Part shown: piece by piece, positions 48,525-57,090 of the stretch
How the letters are laid out: the number at the start of each line of letters is the position of its first letter
How positions within the stretch are numbered: position 1 is the first letter of the stretch
NCBI RefSeq assembly: GCF_000585375.1
Contig: NZ_KK073874.1
Location: 4,991,251 to 5,055,250 of the forward strand
Source of the DNA: Cryptosporangium arvum DSM 44712
GTDB taxonomy: Bacteria > Actinomycetota > Actinomycetes > Mycobacteriales > Cryptosporangiaceae
Length of the DNA: 64,000 nt
Reading direction: 5' to 3'
Program-made: the position numbers and the translations under genes
The notes under the pieces: generated by a model
What the model saw: only the letters and a program-made list of their open reading frames with translations
What the model was told of the DNA's origin: nothing
The model's database searches: none

Positions 48525-49631
48525 CTACGGGGCGACCGAGCCGAAGTCGGTGAAGCCGGACGGGTCGTGGCGGCCGATGCTGGCGTGCTCGAACAGCCCC
48601 CAGCCGACCTGGCCGTCGCAGGTGGCGCGGGCCGGGTGGTCGACGACGCCCCACGGCACGCGGCCCGCGTTGGCCGGGTCACTCATGTCGTAGCGGTCCG
48701 CGCGTGACCACTCCCGGCCGTGCCAGGTGCCGTGCGTCCAGTCCGGGTCGCCGCCGTACCCGGCGCCGACGTGCAGCGGGATACCGCCGAGCGACTCGAC
48801 CTCGACGGTCAGCGGCTTGCCGTCGGGTGTGGTGCAGTGCAGGCGGGCGCCGGTCGGCACCCGCGTGCCGCTGGTGTAGCTGATCTCGATGCGCGGCCAG
48901 CCGAGCTGCTCGACCCGCCCGTCCGGGAACACACGGGTGGCGTCGTTGAGCGTGCGGTAGCCGTCCGGCGTCTCCTGCACGATGACGACGACCGCGAAGT
49001 CGTCGAAGCGCAGCGGGACGTAGAGCCACCAGAGGCCCTCGTTGGGGTCGTCGAGCGGACGACCGGGCGGGATCGACTCGCCGACCGGCCGGATGCCCCA
49101 GGACCGGTCCCGGCTGCCCAGCCAGACGTCCGGGTCGACGTCGTACTCGGTGCCGTCGACGACGAGCCGGCCGCTCCACGTGCCGACCTGCGCGAACCGG
49201 TTCGCGTCGAGCGTGACCCGCGGGCCGCTGTACATCAGGTGCGACTGCTCCAGCACCGCCGGGAACGAACCCTCCCAGGTGAGGTCGAAACCGACGCCCT
49301 GATCGGCGGCGTCGCAGATCAGGCGGACGCGCTGGAGCGGGTCCACCACCTCGACCCGGTACGGCCCGACGCGCTGGTCGAGCCCGCGGGCCTCGAGCGC
49401 GTCGGAGAACTTCACCGAGTAGTGCACATCGCCCCGCCGGGCCAGCGCGAACGCGTCGACGACGCCCAGGTGCGGGTAGGTGCCGAGCCCGGTGATCAGC
49501 GCGATGTCGCCGGTGCGGTCGTGAGCGAGGAAGTAGCAGCGGTCGTAGAAGTTGCGGTCGCTGGTCGCGGCGCGCGCGATCGGCAGCGGCGCCTGGTGGA
49601 TCGGGTACTCGTCGAGCGGCGTCGGTTTCAT
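48525..49631 (-). CDS. conserved hypothetical protein beside phosphotransferase
   Basis: A 368-aa protein with no signal peptide or membrane helix. It is rich in Trp, Asp and Tyr with a beta-sandwich look (DVWLGSRDRSWGIRPVGESI, WWLYVPLRFDDFAVVVIVQE). The SRDRSWG motif and GLWWLYVPL are reminiscent of lipocalin-like/hydroxyneurosporene-synthase-type (CrtC/AttH) proteins, but I cannot assign it. Its ATG overlaps the stop of the phosphotransferase gene upstream, so both are in one operon under the KstR-like box at 50773. A role in lipid or steroid use is inferred from that context only. Confidence 0.7.
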   Translation of the reverse strand: MKPTPLDEYPIHQAPLPIARAATSDRNFYDRCYFLAHDRTGDIALITGLGTYPHLGVVDAFALARRGDVHYSVKFSDALEARGLDQRVGPYRVEVVDPLQRVRLICDAADQGVGFDLTWEGSFPAVLEQSHLMYSGPRVTLDANRFAQVGTWSGRLVVDGTEYDVDPDVWLGSRDRSWGIRPVGESIPPGRPLDDPNEGLWWLYVPLRFDDFAVVVIVQETPDGYRTLNDATRVFPDGRVEQLGWPRIEISYTSGTRVPTGARLHCTTPDGKPLTVEVESLGGIPLHVGAGYGGDPDWTHGTWHGREWSRADRYDMSDPANAGRVPWGVVDHPARATCDGQVGWGLFEHASIGRHDPSGFTDFGSVAP

Positions 49632-50755
49632 TCGCTCATCCATCCCGCGCGGCCCTCGAGCATGGACCGCAGCAGCGGGGCGAACATGACGTACTCGTCG
49701 GGCGTGGGTGGCACGGGATCCTCCCCGAAGTGGATCATCCGGCGTTTGATGCGGCTCATCACGATGGCGTGACGCAGCGCCGCGAACACGAGGTAGAAGT
49801 CGAAGTCGCGGACGGTCTCCCCGGAGGCCTCCTGATAGGTGCCGACGACGTCGGAGACGCGGAACAGGCCGGGGATGCCCGGCGTCTCGAAGATCTCCGC
49901 GATGTCCTGGAAGAAGCGGTGCAGGAACACCAGCCAGGAGAGGTCGACCTCGCGGGGGCCGACGCAGCACATTTCCCAGTCGAGCACCGCGACCGGCCGG
50001 AACCCGTCGAAGATGACGTTGCCCGGGCGGGCGTCGCCCCAGCAGAGCACCGGCTCACCGGTCTCGGCCGGCCAGTGCTGTTCCAGCCAGTCGAACGTGT
50101 CCTCGATCACCGGGATCCGCAGGCCGTCCTCGCGGTGGCTCCACCGGTAGTACTCGCGCTGGGCGTCGACGAGCGTGCGCAGCGGGTCGGCGCCGGCCTC
50201 CGCCTCGAGCGCCGCCGGGCGCGGGGTGCGGTGGATGCCGGCGAGCGCGCGCACGACGCCGTCCTGCAGCGCCCGCTGGTCGTCGGGTGCGGCCTCGAGC
50301 AGCCAGCCGCCGAACACGTACGGTGGGTTGTCGGTGGGGATCCGGCCGTCGATGCGTTCCATGACCAGGAACGGCGAGCCGAGCACGTCGGGTGATTCCT
50401 CGAACCAGTGCAGCGGCGGCACCGGGACGTCGGTGTGCCGGGCGACGGCGGAGATCACGTCGTACTGGCGCCGCAGGTCGTAGGCGGGGAACACGGGGTA
50501 GGCGCTGGTGTCCGGGGGGATCCGGACGACCAGCCCGCGGCGCACCGGCCGACCGTCGGCCAGCCAGGACGCGTCGAGCAGGAGCGAGACGCTCGACAGG
50601 CCGTTCTCGGCCGGGCGGTGGATCTCGCCGATGTCGGCCTGGCCGCCGGTGACCGCGGTGAGCCAGCCGGTGAGGCGGCGCCGCAGATCGGCCAGGTCGG
50701 TGATCGTGGTGGTCATTGTCTTGGTTGCCCGCTCGGGGCGATCGGACCCGGCCAT
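49628..50755 (-). CDS. phosphotransferase family protein (APH/ACAD10-like)
   Basis: A 375-aa aminoglycoside-phosphotransferase-fold protein. The kinase core has LVVRIPPDTSAYP, VMERIDGRIP, the catalytic loop LCWGDARPGNVIFDG (Brenner-type motif) and the metal site VAVLDWEMCCVGPREVDLSW. This subgroup is common in mycobacterial and rhodococcal lipid-degradation regulons and is related to the kinase part of human ACAD10/11, which phosphorylates 4-hydroxyacyl-CoAs. A KstR-like palindrome lies 18 bases before the start. The unknown protein gene follows with a four-base overlap. Confidence 0.85.
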   Translation of the reverse strand: MAGSDRPERATKTMTTTITDLADLRRRLTGWLTAVTGGQADIGEIHRPAENGLSSVSLLLDASWLADGRPVRRGLVVRIPPDTSAYPVFPAYDLRRQYDVISAVARHTDVPVPPLHWFEESPDVLGSPFLVMERIDGRIPTDNPPYVFGGWLLEAAPDDQRALQDGVVRALAGIHRTPRPAALEAEAGADPLRTLVDAQREYYRWSHREDGLRIPVIEDTFDWLEQHWPAETGEPVLCWGDARPGNVIFDGFRPVAVLDWEMCCVGPREVDLSWLVFLHRFFQDIAEIFETPGIPGLFRVSDVVGTYQEASGETVRDFDFYLVFAALRHAIVMSRIKRRMIHFGEDPVPPTPDEYVMFAPLLRSMLEGRAGWMSE

Positions 50756-50772
50756 CGGACGCCTCCCGTCAT

Positions 50773-50786
50773 TGGAACGCGTTCTC
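50773..50786. promoter_or_regulatory. KstR-like box 1 (TGGAACGCGTTCTC)
   Basis: Matches the TNNAACNNGTTNNA pattern except the last base. It lies 18 bases upstream of the phosphotransferase start codon, consistent with promoter overlap and repression of the two-gene operon. Confidence 0.6.
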
Positions 50787-50821
50787 GTTTGGCGGAGAGT
50801 AGAACCGGGTGGGCGACGGGG

Positions 50822-51268
50822 TCAAGGAGTCCGGATGCTCGCGAGCGTGCGCTCGACCTCCCAGTAGGCACGCATCAGCTCGATGCGGCCGGACCCGTCG
50901 AGCCGGTAGACGCTCACGAGCTCGGTGTCGGCGACGCTGCCGTCGGCCATCTCGGTGGTGAACGTGGCGACGTTCGCGCAGTGCGGACCGTTGGCGAACG
51001 AGTCGTGCACGGTGAAGTGGAAGCTCTTCACCGGCCCGATCGCCAGGTCCCAGAACGCGGCGACACCGTCGCGGCCGCGGTGGCCCTTGGCCTCGGGGTC
51101 GAAGAAGGACGGTCCGACCGGGTCCTCCAGGACCGCGTGGTCGGCGAAGAGCGCGAGCCACTCCTCTTTGGCCTTGCGGCCGACCGCGTCGTAGGAGCGT
51201 TGCGACGCCGCCCGGGCCGGGTTGTCACCGTCGGGCGCGTTCCAGGTGATGAACTCGGAGTCGATCAT
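50822..51268 (-). CDS. NTF2-like/SnoaL-like protein (steroid isomerase fold)
   Basis: A 148-aa protein starting MIDSEFITWNAPDGDNPARA. The helix-cone-strand layout of the NTF2 family shows in EWLALFADHAVLEDPVGPSF, GRDGVAAFWDLAIGPVKSFH and RIELMRAYWEVE. Ketosteroid isomerases and limonene-epoxide-hydrolase-like enzymes share this fold. It is divergent from the LLM gene with a perfect KstR-type palindrome between them, so a role in steroid or related lipid breakdown is plausible. The frame has no stop upstream, but ATG 51268 gives normal length. Confidence 0.82.
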   Translation of the reverse strand: MIDSEFITWNAPDGDNPARAASQRSYDAVGRKAKEEWLALFADHAVLEDPVGPSFFDPEAKGHRGRDGVAAFWDLAIGPVKSFHFTVHDSFANGPHCANVATFTTEMADGSVADTELVSVYRLDGSGRIELMRAYWEVERTLASIRTP

Positions 51269-51276
51269 TTCGGTAC

Positions 51277-51290
51277 TGTAACGCGTTCTA
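51277..51290. promoter_or_regulatory. KstR-like box 2 (TGTAACGCGTTCTA)
   Basis: A full match to TNNAACNNGTTNNA within the 30-base gap between the divergent NTF2-like and LLM genes (9 bases from each start codon). With so little room both promoters must overlap it, and the transcripts may be leaderless. Confidence 0.72.
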
Positions 51291-51298
51291 ATAGGGGC

Positions 51299-52237
51299 AT
51301 GACGATTCGCCTGGGCTACCAGATTCCGAACTACAGCTACCCGGACACGCCGGACGACGAGCTGTTCGACGTGGTGATCGCGCAGGCGAAGGAGGCCGAG
51401 GCGTCCGGGTTCGACACCGTGCTGGTGATGGACCACTTCTACCAGCTGCCGGGGCTCGGCTCGCCGGACCGGCCGATGCTGGAGTGCTACACCGCGCTCG
51501 GCGCGCTGGCCGGAGCGACGTCGACCGTGCGGCTCTCGGCGCTGGTCACCGGCAACACCTACCGCAACCCGCCGATGCTCGCCAAGACCGTGACGACGCT
51601 CGACGTCGTGTCGAAGGGGCGCGCGATCCTCGGTATCGGCGCGGGCTGGTTCGAGCGCGAACACGACGACTTCGGGTACGAGTTCGGGACGTTCACCGAC
51701 CGGTTCGAGAAGCTCGAGGAGTCGCTGACCATCGTCGCGCCGATGCTGCGCGGAGAGGCGCCGTCGTTCTCCGGCAAGTGGTACACGGTGACGAACGCGA
51801 TGAACAACCCACGGGTGCGCCCGACGATCCCGATCATGCTCGGCGGCTCCGGAGAGAAGAAGACGTTCCGGCTGGCGGCGCTGTTCGCCGACCACCTCAA
51901 CGTCATCTGCGCCCGGGAGGACATCCCCCGCAAGGTCGCGGCGCTGCGCCAGCGCTGCGAGGAGGCCGGGCGGGACCCCGCGACGCTGCCGACCAGCTTC
52001 CTGACCTCCGTGGTGGTGGCCGAGACGTCGGCGGAGCTCGAGGCGCTGCTCGAGGGCGTGTCGCCGCGGGCACGGGCCCGGATGATCTGCGGGACGCCGG
52101 ACGAGGTGGCCACGGTGCTGCAGAAGGAGGTTCTCGACCCGGGCATCACCGGGCTGACGATCAACATGCCCCTGATCGGCCACCGCCCCGGCGCGGTCGC
52201 CCTGGCCGGCCGGACCCTGCGGCCGCTGGTGAACTAG
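51299..52237 (+). CDS. LLM-class F420-dependent oxidoreductase
   Basis: A 312-aa luciferase-like barrel. It starts MTIRLGYQIPNYSYPDTPDD; the LLM pattern continues with AKEAEASGFDTVLVMDHFYQ, STVRLSALVTGNTYRNPPML, TLDVVSKGRAILGIGAGWFE and PIMLGGSGEKKTFRLAALFA. These TIGR-type mycobacterial/actinobacterial members use F420 or FMN. The KstR-like box nine bases upstream of the ATG links it to steroid-type catabolism. The reaction is unknown. Confidence 0.9.
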   Translation: MTIRLGYQIPNYSYPDTPDDELFDVVIAQAKEAEASGFDTVLVMDHFYQLPGLGSPDRPMLECYTALGALAGATSTVRLSALVTGNTYRNPPMLAKTVTTLDVVSKGRAILGIGAGWFEREHDDFGYEFGTFTDRFEKLEESLTIVAPMLRGEAPSFSGKWYTVTNAMNNPRVRPTIPIMLGGSGEKKTFRLAALFADHLNVICAREDIPRKVAALRQRCEEAGRDPATLPTSFLTSVVVAETSAELEALLEGVSPRARARMICGTPDEVATVLQKEVLDPGITGLTINMPLIGHRPGAVALAGRTLRPLVN

Positions 52238-52571
52238 CGGAGCGGCGCCTGGTTCGGTGGCACCTTCACGCTCCGCCCGACCCAGACGATCGCCACGACC
52301 TCGACGGCAGCAGCCAGCAGCAGCACGACCATGAGGTCGAGAGTACGGCAGATCAGCGGCCGGTCAGGGCATCACCGGCGGGGCGGGGCAGCCCGGCCCG
52401 GCTCGCCGACCAGCCGAACCCCACCTGGAGGAAGAGCGGCAGCAGGAACGGGATCGCGGTGATCAGCGCGTACGCGGTGATCGCCTCGTTGACGTCGACC
52501 GGGGCCACCCCGAAGTCGGCCGCGATGCTCGGGGCGGCCGGGGCGATCACCGTGCCGTCGAGGATCTCCAT
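52234..52571 (-). pseudogene. remnant of a DHA2-type MFS transporter
   Basis: From ATG 52571 a 72-codon frame reads MEILDGTVIAPAAPSIAADF, the TM1 region of a DHA2 exporter, then passes via AITAYALITAIPFLLPLFLQ straight into VGFGWSASRAGL, a segment normally several hundred residues later. Most of the gene has been deleted. A separate 32-codon hydrophobic frame (52332-52234, MVVLLLAAAVEVVAIVWVGR) in another phase may be a further piece of it. This explains the otherwise gene-free 375 bases between 52238 and 52612. Confidence 0.65.
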
Positions 52572-52612
52572 GAAGTACGCGCCCGCGACGCGGCGCCACG
52601 CGGCCGAGTCTG

Positions 52613-53623
52613 TCAGATCTCGATCAGCACCTTCCCGACGGCGCCGCCGGCCACCGCCGCGTGGGCGTCACCGGCCGACGCGAGCGGGTATCGCAGGATC
52701 GGCAGGCCGTGCTCGGTGCCCACCGGCAGCGCGCCGTCGGCCACCGCCCGGGTGATGTCCTCGGCCGCCGCGTCCAGCGCGGGCTGCCCCACGGTGTAGA
52801 GCAGCAGGAACTGGTAGCGCACGTTCGCCGCGAAGTGCCCGATGACGTTCAGCGTCAGCTCGTCGCCGCCGTCGTTCGCGTAGACCGCGACCGTGCCGTG
52901 GTTGGCCAGCACCGCCTGGTTGAGCGCGGCGTTGCGGGCCGGGGACACCTCCACCACCTGGTCGACGCCGCCGGGTGCGAGCCGCCGGATCTCGGCGGCC
53001 GCGTCCTGCTCCCGGTAGTTGACGACGTGGTGCGCCCCGGCCGCGGTGGCCAGCTCCGCCTTCTCGGGGCCGCTGATCGTGGTGACCACGGTCGCGCCGG
53101 CCCACCGCGCGAGCTGGATCGCCGCGTGCCCGACCGCGCCCGCTCCCCCGGCGACCAGCACGACCCGGCCGTCCAGTGCCCCCGGCCCGAGCCGGGACGG
53201 GCCGTGCTCGGCCACGGTCAGCGCCCGGTGCGCGGTCATCGCGGGTACACCCAGCGAGGCGCCCAGCTCCAGGCTCGCGCCGTCCGGCAGCCGGACGACG
53301 TGCTCCACGGGCTGCACCGTGTACTCGGCCGCGGTGCCGCCGGGCCGCTGGTGGGCCGACAGGTAGGTCCAGACGTGGTCACCCACGCTCAAACCGGACA
53401 CGCCGGGGCCGACCGCGTCGATCACGCCCGACCCGTCCTGGTTGGGCACGATCTCGGGGAACGGCAGGTCGCCGGGGCGGGCCCGGGACTTCCAGTCGGT
53501 CGGGTTCACGCCCGAGAACGCCACCCGGATCCGCACCTCGCCCTCGCCCGGCTCCGGCACCGGTCGGTCGACCAGTTCGAGCACGGAGGGATCACCGGTC
53601 CTGCTGTACACCACGGCTCTCAT
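52613..53623 (-). CDS. NADPH:quinone reductase-like MDR-family oxidoreductase
   Basis: A 336-aa medium-chain dehydrogenase/reductase without zinc ligands. The N-terminal GroES-like domain has MRAVVYSRTGDPSVLELVDR and VAFSGVNPTDWKSRAR; the Rossmann part has VVLVAGGAGAVGHAAIQLAR (AxxGxxG) and ends AVAGGAVGKVLIEI. The quinone oxidoreductase/zeta-crystallin subgroup reduces quinones or enones with NADPH. I chose ATG 53623; longer in-frame starts overlap the divergent FAH-family gene. It is not preceded by a KstR-like box. Confidence 0.9.
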   Translation of the reverse strand: MRAVVYSRTGDPSVLELVDRPVPEPGEGEVRIRVAFSGVNPTDWKSRARPGDLPFPEIVPNQDGSGVIDAVGPGVSGLSVGDHVWTYLSAHQRPGGTAAEYTVQPVEHVVRLPDGASLELGASLGVPAMTAHRALTVAEHGPSRLGPGALDGRVVLVAGGAGAVGHAAIQLARWAGATVVTTISGPEKAELATAAGAHHVVNYREQDAAAEIRRLAPGGVDQVVEVSPARNAALNQAVLANHGTVAVYANDGGDELTLNVIGHFAANVRYQFLLLYTVGQPALDAAAEDITRAVADGALPVGTEHGLPILRYPLASAGDAHAAVAGGAVGKVLIEI

Positions 53624-53684
53624 GACACCCAGTGTGCCCGTGCCCTTGAATGGGGTTCTCGCCGCAGCACATCTGGGAGTGACC

Positions 53685-54530
53685 GTGAAGATCGTCGGGA
53701 TCCGCCGCAGCAGCACGTCACCGGTCGAGGTGGCCGACCTCTCCGAGGACGGTTCGGCCGTGTCCGTGGTGGCCGCGCTCGACGATTTCTGGGCCGACGC
53801 CGCGCGGCTGATCGCCCGCCCGCCGGCCGGTGACCGGCTGGCCCGGACGGACGTCGAGCTGGTACCGCCCGTGCTCCCGGGCGCGCGGGTGATCTGCATC
53901 GGGCTGAACTACGTCAAGCACGTCGCGGAGGGCACGTTCGCCGCCGAGGGCGTGCCGCCGCACCCGACGCTGTTCGCCCGCTGGACCCGGTCGCTCACCG
54001 TGGACGGGGCCTCGGTGCCGGTGCCGTCGAACGAGCCGGGGATCGACTGGGAGGGCGAGGTCGTGGCCTGGGTCGGCTCGCGTCTGGCCGACGCCGACCC
54101 GGACACCGCGCTGGCCGCCGTCGTCGGCTACTCGGCGTTCAACGACCTCACCGCGCGCACGGCGCAGAAGCTCACGTCGCAGTGGATCCTGGGCAAGAAC
54201 GGCGACCGGTCCGGGCCGCTCGGGCCGCTCGTCCCGGCCGCCGAGGTCGGTGACCTGCGCGACGGGCTGCGCGTGCGGACCCGGGTCAACGGCGAGACCG
54301 TGCAGGACGGGCGCACCGACGAGATGGTGTACACCGTCGGCGACACGCTCTCGCTCATCTCGCACACGTTCACGCTGCACCCCGGTGACCTGCTGGCCAC
54401 CGGCACCCCGTCGGGCGTCGGCTACGCCCGCGACCCCCAGTGGCTCCTGCACCCCGGCGACGTCGTGGAGGTGGAGGTGGAGCGGATCGGCGTGCTCCGC
54501 AACCCGATCGTCGGAAACGACGAACGCTGA
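53685..54530 (+). CDS. fumarylacetoacetate hydrolase family protein
   Basis: A 281-aa FAH-family protein. After an N-terminal domain the core has VICIGLNYVKHVAEG, the metal ligands in DWEGEVVAWVG (Glu-x-Glu), YSAFNDLTARTAQ, WILGKNGDRSGPLGP and TLHPGDLLATGTPSGVG. These enzymes hydrolyse or decarboxylate/isomerise beta-diketo acids in aromatic and steroid ring degradation. GGGAG seven bases before GTG supports the start. It lies 51 bases ahead of the KstR-boxed LLM gene, in the same direction. Confidence 0.88.
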   Translation: MKIVGIRRSSTSPVEVADLSEDGSAVSVVAALDDFWADAARLIARPPAGDRLARTDVELVPPVLPGARVICIGLNYVKHVAEGTFAAEGVPPHPTLFARWTRSLTVDGASVPVPSNEPGIDWEGEVVAWVGSRLADADPDTALAAVVGYSAFNDLTARTAQKLTSQWILGKNGDRSGPLGPLVPAAEVGDLRDGLRVRTRVNGETVQDGRTDEMVYTVGDTLSLISHTFTLHPGDLLATGTPSGVGYARDPQWLLHPGDVVEVEVERIGVLRNPIVGNDER

Positions 54531-54548
54531 CCGTCGGCACCCCTACGC

Positions 54549-54562
54549 TAGAACACGTTCTA
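54549..54562. promoter_or_regulatory. KstR-like box 3 (TAGAACACGTTCTA)
   Basis: A perfect match to TNNAACNNGTTNNA and close to the published mycobacterial KstR consensus core; the outer TAGAAC/GTTCTA arms are fully symmetric. It lies 19 bases upstream of the second LLM gene. Confidence 0.78.
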
Positions 54563-54581
54563 ATTCGACGTGGAGGTGCGC

Positions 54582-55442
54582 ATGAGGCACGGGGTCGTGC
54601 TGTTCGCCAGCGACCGGGGGATCCGGCCGGCCGACGCGGCGCGGGCGGCCGAGGACGCCGGTTTCGACGCGTTCTACGTGCCCGAGCACACCCACATCCC
54701 GGTCCGCCGGGAGGCCCCGCACCCCGGCACCGGGGGCGCCGCGCTGCCCGACGACCGCTACTCGCGCACGCTCGACCCCTGGGTGGCGCTCGCGACCGCC
54801 GCCCAGGTCACGACCCGGATCCGGCTCGCGACCGCGGTCGCGCTCCCGGTCGAGTCCGACCCGATCACGCTCGCGAAGACGATCGCCACGCTCGACCACC
54901 TCTCCGGCGGCCGGGTGACGCTCGGCGCCGGGTTCGGCTGGAACACCGACGAACTCGGCGACCACCGGGTCGACTCCCCGCGCCGGCGCACCGTGCTCCG
55001 CGAGTACGTGGAGGCGATGCGCGCGCTCTGGACCCAGGAGGTCGCCGAGTACCAGGGCGAGTACGTCGCGTTCGGCCCCTCGTGGGCGTACCCGAAGCCG
55101 GTGCAGCCGCACGTTCCGCTGATCATCGGCGCCGGTGGCGGCCCGAAGACGTTCGCCTGGATCGCCCGTACCGCGGACGGCTGGATGACCACGCCGACCG
55201 AGACCGGCCTGGGCGAGAAGACCGACGCGCTCCGGAGCGCCTGGGCGGCCGCCGGACGGTCCGGCGAGCCCCAGATCCACGTGCTCGCGACCGCGCGCCC
55301 CACGCCGGAGCTGCTCGGCTCCTGGGCCGACGCCGGCGTCACCGACGCGATCTGGGGGCTGCCCGACCGCTCCCCCGACGAGGTCGTCGCCTCGCTGGGA
55401 CGCACGGCCGAGCGCCTGGGGCTGACCGCCACCCGCGCCTGA
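54582..55442 (+). CDS. LLM-class F420-dependent oxidoreductase (second)
   Basis: A 286-aa luciferase-like oxidoreductase starting [20 protein letters not shown]. Family features are [58 protein letters not shown] and [25 protein letters not shown] five bases before ATG 54582 fixes the start (an in-frame GTG at 54570 precedes it). It is only distantly alike to the LLM protein at 51299. The perfect KstR-like box upstream suggests the same regulon. Confidence 0.9.
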   Translation: MRHGVVLFASDRGIRPADAARAAEDAGFDAFYVPEHTHIPVRREAPHPGTGGAALPDDRYSRTLDPWVALATAAQVTTRIRLATAVALPVESDPITLAKTIATLDHLSGGRVTLGAGFGWNTDELGDHRVDSPRRRTVLREYVEAMRALWTQEVAEYQGEYVAFGPSWAYPKPVQPHVPLIIGAGGGPKTFAWIARTADGWMTTPTETGLGEKTDALRSAWAAAGRSGEPQIHVLATARPTPELLGSWADAGVTDAIWGLPDRSPDEVVASLGRTAERLGLTATRA

Positions 55443-55503
55443 ACGCCTCAGCTCCCGCCACCGCCCGCCGATGAGGCACCGGGGTCCGCGACGCGGGGAT
55501 GGG

Positions 55504-57075
55504 GTGGCGATAGTGCGCTGGACGATCAAGCGGAAGCTCGTCGGTATGGGCGCGGTCGCGCTCGTCGGAGTCGCGGCCATGGCCGGGGTGCAGTACTACA
55601 CCGGTCACCAGTCGAGCGCCGCGCTGACTGAGATCGCCGACAACAACTATCCGTCGGTGCGGCTCGCGCTCGAGATGGAGGTGTCCAAGACCGGTCAGGC
55701 CGACGACCTGGCCAGTTACGTCGCCGGTGGGAACACCGAGTTGGTCACCGAGTGGAAGAAGGACGGGGCCGAGTACAAGGCGTTCCTGGAGCAGTACGCG
55801 AAGCTCGAGAACACCGACACCGAGGTCGAGGTGATCGCGGGGCTGCGCGAGCTCGAAACGCAGTACGACGCGGCCGGCCAGCAGGTGGCCGCCCTGGTCG
55901 CGCAGGGCGACCGGACCCGGGCCTCCGAGGTCTCGGACTCGGTGCTCGGCCCGATCGAGGACAAGATGTTCGCCGACCTCACCAAGCTCGAGGACATCAA
56001 CGCGGACTTCCTCGACGCGCAGAACACCGACGCCAAGTCCGCCGCCCGCACCGCGCTGTGGCTCTCGCTCGGTCTGGCGGCGCTGATCGCCGTCGTGACG
56101 CTCGTCGTCTGCGCGCTCGTCATCCGCTCGATCCTCTCCGCGCTGGCCCGCACGTCGGCCGTGCTCAGCGCGGTGGCGGCGAACGACCTGACCCGCACCG
56201 TCGAGGACGTCGGCGACGACGAGATCGGCGAGATGAACGTGTCGCTGAACACCGCGATGGGCTCGGTCCGCAAACTCGTCGGCGCGGCCGGCGAGTCGGC
56301 GCAGGCGCTGGCCGCCGCGGCCGAGCAGCTGACCGCCTCGGGTGTGCAGATCGCCCACAGCGCCGAGGAGACCTCCGCGCAGGCGCAGGCCGTCGTGCGG
56401 GCCGCCGAACAGGTGGCGATGAACGTGCAGACGGTCGCGGCCGGCTCGGAGGAGATGAGCGCGGCGATCCAGCAGATCTCGGAGAGCGCGAACGAGGCCG
56501 CGACGGTCGCCGCCGAGGCCGTGCAGGCCGCCGAGTCGACCAACTCGACGATGCACAAGCTCGGCGACTCGTCGATCGAGATCGGCAACGTGGTGAAGGT
56601 CATCACCTCGATCGCCGAGCAGACCAACCTGCTCGCGCTCAACGCCACGATCGAGGCCGCCAGGGCCGGCGAGTCCGGGAAGGGCTTCGCGGTCGTCGCG
56701 AACGAGGTGAAGGACCTGGCCCAGGAGACCGCGAAGGCCACCGAGGACATCGCGGCGCGGGTGGAGGCGATCCAGGCCGACAGCCAGACCGCGGTGGGCG
56801 CGCTGGACGCGATCCGCGACGTCATCGGCCGGATCAACGACTACCAGGTGACGATCGCCGCGGCGGTCGAGGAGCAGGCCGCGACGACCGGCGAGATGAA
56901 CCGGAACGTGGCCGGCGCCTCCGACGGCGTCGGCGAGATCACCGCGAACATCAGCGGGGTCGCCGAGGCCGCCGAGATCACCGGCCAGGGCGTCACCGAG
57001 TCGGCGCGGGCCACCGCCGACCTGTCCCGGATGAGCAACGATCTCCAGCAGCTCGTCGGCGCGTTCCGGGTCTGA
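55504..57075 (+). CDS. methyl-accepting chemotaxis protein
   Basis: A 523-aa chemoreceptor. TM1 is [20 protein letters not shown]; a ~155-residue four-helix-bundle (4HB_MCP) sensor follows; TM2 is [20 protein letters not shown]; then HAMP ([20 protein letters not shown]) and the signalling domain, whose hairpin tip reads [20 protein letters not shown] and [20 protein letters not shown]. No che genes are in the window. Its presence implies flagellar or surface motility. Start GTG 55504; GTG 55516 is an alternative. Its N-terminus (VRWTIKRKL) resembles that of the hybrid kinase at 59343 (MARWTVGRL). Confidence 0.92.
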   Translation: MAIVRWTIKRKLVGMGAVALVGVAAMAGVQYYTGHQSSAALTEIADNNYPSVRLALEMEVSKTGQADDLASYVAGGNTELVTEWKKDGAEYKAFLEQYAKLENTDTEVEVIAGLRELETQYDAAGQQVAALVAQGDRTRASEVSDSVLGPIEDKMFADLTKLEDINADFLDAQNTDAKSAARTALWLSLGLAALIAVVTLVVCALVIRSILSALARTSAVLSAVAANDLTRTVEDVGDDEIGEMNVSLNTAMGSVRKLVGAAGESAQALAAAAEQLTASGVQIAHSAEETSAQAQAVVRAAEQVAMNVQTVAAGSEEMSAAIQQISESANEAATVAAEAVQAAESTNSTMHKLGDSSIEIGNVVKVITSIAEQTNLLALNATIEAARAGESGKGFAVVANEVKDLAQETAKATEDIAARVEAIQADSQTAVGALDAIRDVIGRINDYQVTIAAAVEEQAATTGEMNRNVAGASDGVGEITANISGVAEAAEITGQGVTESARATADLSRMSNDLQQLVGAFRV

Positions 57076-57090
57076 CGCTGACGTTCACGG

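Noticed and set aside
49643-49970. Upstream extension of the 368-aa unknown protein frame
   Set aside because: It overlaps the phosphotransferase gene; the ATGA overlap at 49628-49631 is the expected operon junction.
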